Positions 53,908-62,413 of a stretch of DNA of 64,000 nucleotides are shown in pieces; within the stretch, counting starts at the first letter, position 1; every line of letters begins with the position of its first letter. Source of the DNA: Cyanobacteriota bacterium (GTDB lineage Bacteria > Cyanobacteriota > Cyanobacteriia > PCC-6307 > Cyanobiaceae). Location: positions 1 to 64,000 of the forward strand of contig JAPLIB010000151.1 of assembly GCA_026389335.1 (NCBI GenBank). Reading direction: 5' to 3'. The position numbers and the translations under genes were made by a program. The notes beneath the pieces were generated by a model. That model saw only the letters and a list, made by a program, of their open reading frames with translations. It made no database searches and had not been told where the DNA came from.

Positions 53908-55296
53908 ATGGCCGGCAAACGCAGCCTCACGACCACCAACCTTGAAAACCTCGGAGCAGCCACCCTTGCCGAGTTGCTGATCGAGGTGAGCTGCGGCAAT
54001 GCCGTAATCCAGCGACGCCTGCGGCTGGCCCTGGCCGCAGCTGAGGGAACGGAAGGCGCCGGTCAGGAGGTGCGCAAGCGCTTGGCGGCCATCGCCCGTT
54101 CCACCACCTTCGTGGATTCACGCAAACGCAAAGCCCTGGTGCTTGATCTGGAATCGCAACAGCGGGCCATTACCAGAACTATCGCCGCAGCCGACCAAAA
54201 TTTGGCCTTCGAGCTGCTGCTGCGCTTCCTGGAGCTCGCTGATGGGGTGATGGAGCGCTGCTCCGACAGCACCGGCACCGTAGTGGGAGTGTTCGAGCGG
54301 GCGGGTGCGGAGCTGGGAGCACTGGCAGACGCCACCGGCGTGAAGCCCGAAGCGCTGGCGGAGCAGGTGGCCGAGCTGCTGGCAGCAAACAGCTACGGCC
54401 AATTCGATCAACTCATTCCAACCATGAAGGACTCTCTGGGCGAAACAGGACTGCGACTGCTGCAGAATAACCAACGAATCAATAGTGGCAACCATCGCCA
54501 TAGCCAGCGGCAGATAGCCGAAGCCCTGGGTGATGTGGAGGCCTATCTGGGTCAGTTCGATGATCATCAGTTCAGCTGGCCAGACACGGCCGCCGAGGTG
54601 GCGAGGCAGCTGCTGGCGACTGGCAGACCGGAACAGGCGCTCACGATGCTGGCCAAAGCCGCCCAAGCCGCCACGAGCCAGCAGGCTCCCGCATGGGACG
54701 AAGCACACATCGCCGTACTAGACGCCCTCGGCCGAGGCGAGGAAGCTCAGCAGCAGCGCTGGAACTGCTTCAGTAGCAAGTTGTCGATACCCCATCTGCG
54801 TGCCTACTTGCAACGCCTGGAGGCCTTCGAGGATGTGGAGGCCGAAGAGCGGGCCCTGATGCTGGCCCAGGAGGATCCGAGGCCGCTGCTGGTACTGGAG
54901 TTCCTCGTGAGTTGGCCCGCCCTCTCCCGCGCCGCTCGCTACGTGATCGAAAACCGCAGAACCTGGAACGGTGAAGCGGTGGAGATCTACGGCCCAGCGG
55001 CCGAACGCCTCAGCGCCGAGCACCCGATCGCAGCCTCGCTTCTACTGCGGGCTATGGTGGTGTTTACGCTGGCAACAGGGCGCGTCAAGCGCTATCGCCA
55101 TGCCGCTGAGCAGCTGAGCACCTGTGAGCGACTGGCCACACGCATCGACGACTGGAAGGACATGGAGACGCACGCCAGCTTCATGGACAGACTGCAGGAA
55201 ACCCGGGAAACCAAGTGGACCTTTTGGAGATGGATGCAGCGACAAAGCGCCGAGCACCACGAGCATAAAGCGCAAGTGAATATCAAAAAAAGATGA
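53908..55296 (+). CDS. DUF6880-like helical repeat protein
   Basis: MAGKRSLTTTNLENLGAATLAELLIEVSCGNAVIQRRLRLALAA...FVDSRKRKALVLDLESQQRAI...AFELLLRFLELADGVMERCSDSTGTVVGVF. Confidence 0.7.
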   Translation: MAGKRSLTTTNLENLGAATLAELLIEVSCGNAVIQRRLRLALAAAEGTEGAGQEVRKRLAAIARSTTFVDSRKRKALVLDLESQQRAITRTIAAADQNLAFELLLRFLELADGVMERCSDSTGTVVGVFERAGAELGALADATGVKPEALAEQVAELLAANSYGQFDQLIPTMKDSLGETGLRLLQNNQRINSGNHRHSQRQIAEALGDVEAYLGQFDDHQFSWPDTAAEVARQLLATGRPEQALTMLAKAAQAATSQQAPAWDEAHIAVLDALGRGEEAQQQRWNCFSSKLSIPHLRAYLQRLEAFEDVEAEERALMLAQEDPRPLLVLEFLVSWPALSRAARYVIENRRTWNGEAVEIYGPAAERLSAEHPIAASLLLRAMVVFTLATGRVKRYRHAAEQLSTCERLATRIDDWKDMETHASFMDRLQETRETKWTFWRWMQRQSAEHHEHKAQVNIKKR

Positions 55297-55450
55297 AACT
55301 TCAGCCAGCAACGAGGCCCCAGAAACGAACAAGAAAACAAAACCAAAAGAGCAAACTCATTAAAAACAAGTACGGATCCTCAATACAAAAAAGCAACAGG
55401 CGCGAAGATAACACCAAAATCTCCAGCGCGACAATCACAATAATCCTAAA

Positions 55451-57526
55451 ATGAGCACAAACGAAATGCCGAACGAGGCCGGCCCAGGCAGAGCAAGATA
55501 CCGCAGCAAGCCAAGCATAAGAAGAAGAATAGCCGAAAAAATACGAGCAGAAAAAAGGACGCTACGGGGCCAGCTAGTCCTCAGTATATGGATAGGATTA
55601 GCGGGAATATTTGTACCACTTAACATAATTGATGGCATTCATGACGTGAATGTATCAGCTCAACGCACTGAAGCATCCCTGTCATTCTCGGGAAGCTTTG
55701 TATACCTGAGAGTCAAGAAATGGAGAAAAGAAATAAGAACACTACTCGAAACATTGGCCCTCAGCGGCTCCGTCAGAAACATGAACGAGAAGGAAACGAA
55801 GGCTCTGTTCGAAAAGACCAATGCACTGTTCCCATACAGATCACTCAGGCTCTGGGATGATAACGGGGACTTAGTTGCCGGGACTCATATAGACAAGGAG
55901 ATCGACAAAGGCTGGGCACTGCTTCACTCGAACTACATCCAATCAAGAGCAGGACGGCCAAGCTACGACATATACGGGAGATGCCTATCAGGCAACCCAT
56001 GCTATGTTGAAAGCATCCCCGTATACGCAGAAAAAACAAGAGAAGACTCGAAGAGACCCAACACGCCAATTGGTGTCATGAGCATTTCTATCGATCTTGC
56101 GGACACAGGCAAGGACTCTGAACTGACTGGAGCCTACGACATGGTAGCCAGAATACTTAGCGGCGGAGAGGCAAGAAAGTCTGATCATTCACCGTGGAAA
56201 ACGCCAATTTCACTACAGAATAAAGATTACGATGGCATGGAAATATTAATAGTAAGCAAAGAAGGTTATGTCATATTCCCAACGTCAGGAATAAATGATT
56301 ACATATCGCTGCAATCGCCAAAAGAGATCGCCAAAGGGCCATGGGGCCCGCTAGTAAAGGCGGGACTGAAAGCAACCAAAGAAGGAGACTTTAATGAAAT
56401 AAAAATAGAAGGAAAAGACTTTTTTGCATACACAAGAATCATTGATTCCGACTGGAATCTCGTCGCAATAAGCGACAAAAACTCAAGCTATCACTACGTT
56501 TACGACCAAATTTCCGAACAAATTATTTATCAATTGATAACTCTTATTGGTCTGACATTCGTAGCAATTATTATAAGCAGAAAAGCGGCGCAGCCGATTT
56601 TACTTGCAGCGACGGTTGTTAGGGAGTTTAGCAGAGGGAATTTTGAAGCGCGGATTAGCACTGTTAGGACAGATGAGATTGGACAGCTGCTCAAGGACAT
56701 CAACCAGACGGGGAGCAATCTTCGAGAGTTACTAATCAGTAAAATAAAACACGCTGCCACGGATGAACAGATTAAAACCGCAAAGAGTATACAAAAAAGT
56801 TTTATTGTTGACACACTGCCAACAACGAGAAAAATCGAACTAGTTGGAAGCTTTGACCCAGCATATGAAATTGGTGCCGACTGGTACGACGCCCTTGACC
56901 TTGGAGAAGTCACCTATATGATCATAGCTGATGTCTGCGACAAAGGTATCGCTTCAGCACTTTTTATGTCAGTTTTTCGCAGCCTGATTCGATATTCACT
57001 GTTAGACAAGAAAAACGAAGTTGGAGCAGAAGGGGTTCAGCTAACCCTGAAAAAAGTTGTAGCGCAAGTCAATGATTACATGGCGGCGAACCATGGAGAA
57101 TCGGCAATGTTTGCAACACTCTTCCTTGGCGCTTATAGCAGTGAAACCGAAGAGCTAAGCTATGTTTGCGCTGGGCACGAAATACCCGCCATAATTCGAT
57201 CCAAAGGAGTAATCGAAAAGCTAAAACCAACCGGTCCAGCAATCGGAATATTCACGAATACCGAGTACAGCGCAAACACAATCAACATGAGCGCCAACGA
57301 GATACTATTCATGTACACCGATGGGCTAGTCGATGCTCGATCGCCTTCAAACGCCTCCTGGGGAATAGATAGACTCTACAAAGTACTGGAAGATATCGAG
57401 CCCAAAGAAATAACAGCCAAAGAACTCATGAGCCGCGTATCAAGCGAAGTGAAGCACCATCGCCAAGATGCTGATCAATTCGACGACCTTACACTTTTAG
57501 TCATGAAGATAAACAAAACCGACTAG
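55451..57526 (+). CDS. membrane sensor phosphatase: extracytoplasmic Cache-like domain + HAMP + SpoIIE/PP2C
   Basis: Two TM segments (LSIWIGLAGIFVPLNIIDG; IIYQLITLIGLTFVAIII), HAMP-like RKAAQPILLAATVVREFSRGNFEARISTVRTDEIGQLLKDINQ, then AYEIGADWYDALDLGEVTYMIIADVCDKGIASALFM...LFMYTDGLVDAR. Confidence 0.92.
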   Translation: MSTNEMPNEAGPGRARYRSKPSIRRRIAEKIRAEKRTLRGQLVLSIWIGLAGIFVPLNIIDGIHDVNVSAQRTEASLSFSGSFVYLRVKKWRKEIRTLLETLALSGSVRNMNEKETKALFEKTNALFPYRSLRLWDDNGDLVAGTHIDKEIDKGWALLHSNYIQSRAGRPSYDIYGRCLSGNPCYVESIPVYAEKTREDSKRPNTPIGVMSISIDLADTGKDSELTGAYDMVARILSGGEARKSDHSPWKTPISLQNKDYDGMEILIVSKEGYVIFPTSGINDYISLQSPKEIAKGPWGPLVKAGLKATKEGDFNEIKIEGKDFFAYTRIIDSDWNLVAISDKNSSYHYVYDQISEQIIYQLITLIGLTFVAIIISRKAAQPILLAATVVREFSRGNFEARISTVRTDEIGQLLKDINQTGSNLRELLISKIKHAATDEQIKTAKSIQKSFIVDTLPTTRKIELVGSFDPAYEIGADWYDALDLGEVTYMIIADVCDKGIASALFMSVFRSLIRYSLLDKKNEVGAEGVQLTLKKVVAQVNDYMAANHGESAMFATLFLGAYSSETEELSYVCAGHEIPAIIRSKGVIEKLKPTGPAIGIFTNTEYSANTINMSANEILFMYTDGLVDARSPSNASWGIDRLYKVLEDIEPKEITAKELMSRVSSEVKHHRQDADQFDDLTLLVMKINKTD

Positions 57527-58557
57527 AGTTAGCAAGAAACAGAGTGTTTGCCAAAAATTCTTCAAAGGCACTGTTGTCTAAGCCATATACGTTCGGAACA
57601 CAGAGCGAGCATGCACCTTCTCTGCGCCCTAAGCCTGCTTTAATGAAACCGATCTCGATCAGATCAACGTCCTCAACGAGATCCAGGGCATCCGAATGTG
57701 GCGAAGAGATTGTAATCGCGCTTGGTGATTTCTACTAATAGCTATGTGCTCGGGACCCTGGGAAGCTGCCAGCACCGGCGAAATCTGGAGCGTTTCGCTC
57801 GGTGCCACAATGCGGTGCTCCACAAGGAGCTGGGGATGAACTGAAGCGGCCAGCGATAGATTCCGTCCAGTGGCTCCGCCACGCTGGCCTACGGCAAGGT
57901 GGACGCAACATCCTTCTGCAAGTAAACATGATGGCACTATGCACCGCCATCAACGACTGAACAATCCACCCAGACCTACGCCTGAGAATCAGATGAGGAT
58001 CACTTATTCGGCGAGGATTAAATAGGCGGCGCGTACGTAGTTGACGGCGGACAATCACTAGCGAGCAGTACTCAAGCAGCTGATAGGCAAACTCAATGGG
58101 GCGGGTTTGCTGAACCAAGCCGAGGATGAGCTGCAGAAACAGCAACCAATATTCAACGACTCAGGGAGCAGGGGGACGACAACATCCTGACAGCAAAATA
58201 CCAAATAAAAATCCTGGACCGCAAAGGTCGTAGCCACTTCCAGGGGAAACGGCAGATCCCACACATAGCAACGAATCAGGGGCCAGCAACCGTAGTTAAA
58301 TCAGCTGGAAACAAAGGCGAATACAATGAACGGCGCACATCAACGAATTCTGGTTAGTCAACAGCTAGATCATCGAAGTGAGCGAGACCGGTAGCTACAA
58401 AGAAGCCAAATACAGCCACCAAAAATCTGCTGAGGAGATGAGATTTCAATCGATCCAAACAAGGATGCAGTGCCGTGATGGATCACACAACGGCACTGCT
58501 AGCAATAGCTCGGAAAAACCGACCACGAAGCGGATCTAAAGCGTTGGCTTAAACCTG
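57527..58557. other. non-coding or decayed tract, no convincing intact gene
   Basis: Only short overlapping ORFs with low-quality translations between the phosphatase and the convergent cupin gene. Confidence 0.5.
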
Positions 58558-59436
58558 CTAAGACTTGGGATAGCAGGCCTCGCCGCGATCAAACAAGTCC
58601 TGTAATTCAGACAAGTGATCACCGGTAGCAGCAACAGGACCTCGAATGTTTCGATAATCAGCCCGGCCAACAAAACGCCCAGTTGGATCATGGGGTACAC
58701 CCCAGAGAGCAGTCTGCAAAGTTGTCGCCTGTGGACCAGGAAGATTCAAGGGTTTCGTCGAGCCATCAACATTATTGACACCATCAAACCAATTTGTCAC
58801 ACCATTTGCAGGAGTCCAAACGTTATAAAAACCACGGATTGACTGCTTTGCCTGTGATTCATTGTGCCAAAAATGAACAGTTCCTTTTGGAGAATAAGCG
58901 ATATCACCTTTCTTGAGAGTTATAGAACCCATCACGGGAACAGATGAATTAATGCCGGGCAGCTGACCAGGCTGAAGCGGATTATACTCTTTAGTTCCGT
59001 AAATCCGAAAATCAGAATCCTCAGTAACAAAAAACCATTCAGAGGAAGCAAAGTGGAAGTGAGGAGGGGGACCAGCATCATAAGGAGCGATAGTCTCGCT
59101 CAACTGGTAAAGCCCACAAGTGTCTTCAGGGGTCCGCAGCATAACAAGCTGATCGCCTCCCCCGGTTTGAAAAATGCGTGGCTTAGCAAGAAATTTCGGC
59201 ATAACAACATGTGTTTTGCTGTCCGGAAAATCGTAGACAATCCGCTCTGTAACACCTTTATTAATCAAAGGCGTGCGGGAAAAGCCAAAAACCTCAAAGA
59301 ACTGTGCGTAAACGGGCGAACCAATAGTTGCAGCAACTAGCAACCCGAACGCGAGAATCAATAAAAAGAACCGACGAGTTCCCAATAGCACCCTCAAACG
59401 GAATCTAGCAGTTAAACTTGAAGAAAAAATTGTCAT
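58558..59436 (-). CDS. secreted cupin-domain protein (cupin A)
   Basis: Signal peptide FFLLILAFGLLVAATIGSPVYA; APYDAGPPPHFHFASSEWFFVTEDSDFRIYG ... LKKGDIAYSPKGTVHFWHNES: HxH(x)nE...H cupin motifs. Confidence 0.85.
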   Translation of the reverse strand: MTIFSSSLTARFRLRVLLGTRRFFLLILAFGLLVAATIGSPVYAQFFEVFGFSRTPLINKGVTERIVYDFPDSKTHVVMPKFLAKPRIFQTGGGDQLVMLRTPEDTCGLYQLSETIAPYDAGPPPHFHFASSEWFFVTEDSDFRIYGTKEYNPLQPGQLPGINSSVPVMGSITLKKGDIAYSPKGTVHFWHNESQAKQSIRGFYNVWTPANGVTNWFDGVNNVDGSTKPLNLPGPQATTLQTALWGVPHDPTGRFVGRADYRNIRGPVAATGDHLSELQDLFDRGEACYPKS

Positions 59437-59931
59437 GTACTGGCAGTCAAATTAAAGAATAAAAGGAGGTGATGCGAGTGAAAGGCAGAAAAGATAAGCC
59501 ACCGCCACAAAGAAGTTCATGACGAATCATGGAGGGACAGAGCAGGAGCAAATTGTGATACTGGCAGCACATCAGTCAACCCCGTACTCAACTACTCCAC
59601 AAGGCGGATTTCCTGCACAATTCGGTCAGACACATCATTCTCGATGAATAGCCTGAGAATAGCAGGAACTGATAAGACGGTGAAACAGACACAGCGCCGA
59701 CTGGGTTGATGGCAAATCAAGGAAGCAGTATACAGCAGAACAAGACTTGCGACCGTGTCCAGATGTTGCAACACGAAATCTTTCTCGAGGGACGACAACA
59801 ATCTGAAAGACTCAGAAAAGGGATAACGAAAAAAGCATGGATTAACACACGAAAAAGGGAGAATGCTGACGATCACCAACAAAAAGTCTTGTATAACATT
59901 AAAATAAACAGAACACGAGAAGGGGAGAGGA

Positions 59932-60111
59932 GTGACGGACCGTAAAGGAGCCATGAAGTACATCCGAGAGTCATCGAATACCAAACAAAGAACTCTCACA
60001 GTGAAACTATCGGAACCGACATGGAACAAATTCCGAGCACTGACGATCCAGCCTCCAAGTGATTTAGGCGATGCGCTGATTCAAGCTAGCCCGGTCAGAG
60101 CAAGCATATGA
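59932..60111 (+). CDS. small ribbon-helix-helix-like protein (59 aa, GTG start)
   Basis: (M)TDRKGAMKYIRESSNTKQRTLTVKLSEPTWNKFRALTIQPPSDLGDALIQASPVRASI*; strong purine-rich SD (aggggagagga); ATGA overlap with the next ATG at 60108. Not in the track. Confidence 0.4.
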   Translation: MTDRKGAMKYIRESSNTKQRTLTVKLSEPTWNKFRALTIQPPSDLGDALIQASPVRASI

Positions 60112-60268
60112 ATGATAATGACAGCACAGAGTCTACTGAGGAAACAAGAGACTTCAAAAGAAAAACCAAACACTGCAGCCCGACCCGAAATCAAGCTTTA
60201 AGTTTTGCAACATTATCAGCAACGGTCGCCGTCATAGCTAACATAGAAAAATCCTTGTTGAACAGCAA

Positions 60269-60631
60269 ATGGGAGATTCAATCCCCGCAAATGCAGTGCT
60301 TGATGATGGTGATCTGCAGCAAGGCCTCAACAGCATCCATCCAGCATTTGGCGATCTGTGCACCCGCGTAGCAGGGGAGCTTTGGGGAACGCCACTGATA
60401 GACCAGGCCACAAAGGCCTTAATTACTATAGCCATAGATGTAGTCAACCAAGGACTTGATGGGCCGGGTTCCCCCTTCGAGGCTCACATCCGAATGGCAA
60501 TTAAGCAAGGCGTGACAATCGAGCAGATCGAAGAACTGCTACTTTTTACGTGTGCGTACGCGGGTTTCAATAAGGCAGCTGCTGGATTCGGAAAGCTCGC
60601 CGAAATCAAGCAAAGACTGGAAATGGACTAA
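60269..60631 (+). CDS. carboxymuconolactone decarboxylase-like protein
   Basis: HPAFGDLCTRVAGELWGTPLIDQATKALITIAIDVVNQGLDGPGSPFEAHIRMAIKQGVTIEQIEELLLFTCAYAGFNKAAAGFGKLAEI. CMD fold pattern; the usual CxxC is not evident. Confidence 0.85.
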   Translation: MGDSIPANAVLDDGDLQQGLNSIHPAFGDLCTRVAGELWGTPLIDQATKALITIAIDVVNQGLDGPGSPFEAHIRMAIKQGVTIEQIEELLLFTCAYAGFNKAAAGFGKLAEIKQRLEMD

Positions 60632-60670
60632 AAGATTAATAAACAACGCCACCACCCCGAACGACACACA

Positions 60671-61411
60671 ATGATCACAAAAATCATCAGCACTCTAATG
60701 GCTTGCTGCCTAAGTGCCATTTTGTCGCTAAGCTTGCTTGGAGCAAAACCTCAAGCAGTTTCTGCGCAAACATTAAATCTGGCATTTCCTGACTACACGC
60801 CAAGTCCAGAGCCAGAATTAATCGTTGGACCACCCGGAGAGCAGTTTACGTTTACTCGTACTGGCAGAAACACTGGCAATCGCTTCACCATGGCCGAAGC
60901 ACTAGTGCCACCTGGTTCAGGTCCACTTCCCCACTTCCACGAAGACTATGATGAATGGTTTTACTTCCCGAATGGCGGAATAACTCTGTTCGTAGATCCC
61001 AAACACACTTACAGTGATTTGAGCAAGATTCCAAATCAAACGGCACCTGGCGCCGACATCGAACTAATAGAGACAAAGCCAAAAAGTCTATATTATGTTC
61101 CTCGTGGACACGTCCATGGATTTTACAATAGCTCCAATGTCCCCGTCCAGATGACTTTTGTTTGGGCCCCAGAGAGAATCACCGATTACTTTCGAAATAC
61201 CGGCGAACAGGTCAAAGCCTTCCCGTCAGACTTCAAAGTAGATGCAACTCGGCTAGAATCGTTTGTCAAGGACGCGCCAATCTATGGAATTGACCAAAGC
61301 CAATATTTCATGCAATACATTCATACGATTAAACCGGCAACGGATGCGACGATCGCCCTCGACGATCACGTCGCTGGGCTTAAGGATTTACTGGCGACTC
61401 CGTTAAATTAA
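60671..61411 (+). CDS. secreted cupin-domain protein (cupin B)
   Basis: Signal peptide MACCLSAILSLSLLGAKPQAVSA; GSGPLPHFHEDYDEWFYFPNGGITLFV ... YYVPRGHVHGFYNSSNVPVQMTFVWAP. Confidence 0.88.
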   Translation: MITKIISTLMACCLSAILSLSLLGAKPQAVSAQTLNLAFPDYTPSPEPELIVGPPGEQFTFTRTGRNTGNRFTMAEALVPPGSGPLPHFHEDYDEWFYFPNGGITLFVDPKHTYSDLSKIPNQTAPGADIELIETKPKSLYYVPRGHVHGFYNSSNVPVQMTFVWAPERITDYFRNTGEQVKAFPSDFKVDATRLESFVKDAPIYGIDQSQYFMQYIHTIKPATDATIALDDHVAGLKDLLATPLN

Positions 61412-61520
61412 AGACCTTGCCGAGCACAAACATGCCAGGAAAAAGTAAGGCCAATACATTCAAAAACTCAAATACTATGTGACAAAAAGCTTAAAATTGT
61501 ACACCATCGCAAAGGATTCC

Positions 61521-61703
61521 ATGTCTGTATCCACCCTCGCAACAACTCTGATTGGAGGATTCTTGGTGGGTTTTGTCTTTTCAATTTTTAAGCTCCCATT
61601 ACCCGTGCCGCCGTTGGCAGGTCTCATCGCTGCTGGAGCCTGCTTGGGGGGATCTGCCACCTACCAAGCAGTACACTCGATGCTAGGAAGAGGAGTTCGA
61701 TGA
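61521..61703 (+). CDS. XapX-domain small membrane protein
   Basis: MSVSTLATTLIGGFLVGFVFSIFKLPLPVPPLAGLIAAGACLGGSATYQ; G-hydrophobic repeat plus P-x-P-x-PP XapX pattern. Confidence 0.75.
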   Translation: MSVSTLATTLIGGFLVGFVFSIFKLPLPVPPLAGLIAAGACLGGSATYQAVHSMLGRGVR

Positions 61704-61780
61704 GCTGAGATTTTTGCTATTTTATGTAAAGCCATTCAAAATCCAAGACGATCCCTTTCCCCCAACCACATTAAAAACCA

Positions 61781-62368
61781 ATGACAACCTCAAAAATTTT
61801 AGTACTCATCGAAGAGCACTACGACGAAACCGAATTCAACGTGTTCAACACATTTTTTCCTGGCAACAATTACGAAGTAGAATATGCATCCTATCTTTGG
61901 GATAATGAATCAATAGAATTTGAAGGAAATGATAAACAAAGCAAAGTCAAAGTCAGTCTGTGTGTTAGCAAAATTGATCTCAACGATTACAAAGGACTGA
62001 TTCTGATTGGCGGGTATGCCATGGATCGCCTTCGCTATGAAGCAAAGCTTTCAGGTGGTGAGAATAAGGCGCCAGCAGTTGAACTACTAAGGCAAGCAGT
62101 AAAGAGAATGGATGCTGGAAAACTTGCAATTGGCACAATTTGCCATTCACTTTGGCTATTCTGTGCAGATCCCAAGCTTCTGAAAGGACGAATGGTTACC
62201 TGCGCACACAACATCGTTTGTGATGTTGAGAATGCTGGCGGAAAAGTTATCATTGAAGATGGAGAAACGGTAGAAACATTTAGCGATGGACTACTAATTA
62301 CAGGTCGCCATCCAGGTGCAGTAGATGCATTCAACGACCTATTTCTTGAAACAATCCAAAAACTCTGA
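61781..62368 (+). CDS. DJ-1/PfpI superfamily protein
   Basis: KILVLIEEHYDETEFNVFNTFF...LILIGGYAMDRLRYE...KLAIGTICHSLWLFCADPKLLKGRMVTCAHNIVCDVENAGG...LLITGRHPGAVDAF; C-H nucleophile pair. Confidence 0.88.
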   Translation: MTTSKILVLIEEHYDETEFNVFNTFFPGNNYEVEYASYLWDNESIEFEGNDKQSKVKVSLCVSKIDLNDYKGLILIGGYAMDRLRYEAKLSGGENKAPAVELLRQAVKRMDAGKLAIGTICHSLWLFCADPKLLKGRMVTCAHNIVCDVENAGGKVIIEDGETVETFSDGLLITGRHPGAVDAFNDLFLETIQKL

Positions 62369-62413
62369 AACTTAATTCCTCACACTTAGGATTAAAAGAC
62401 AAAAGCATCCACC

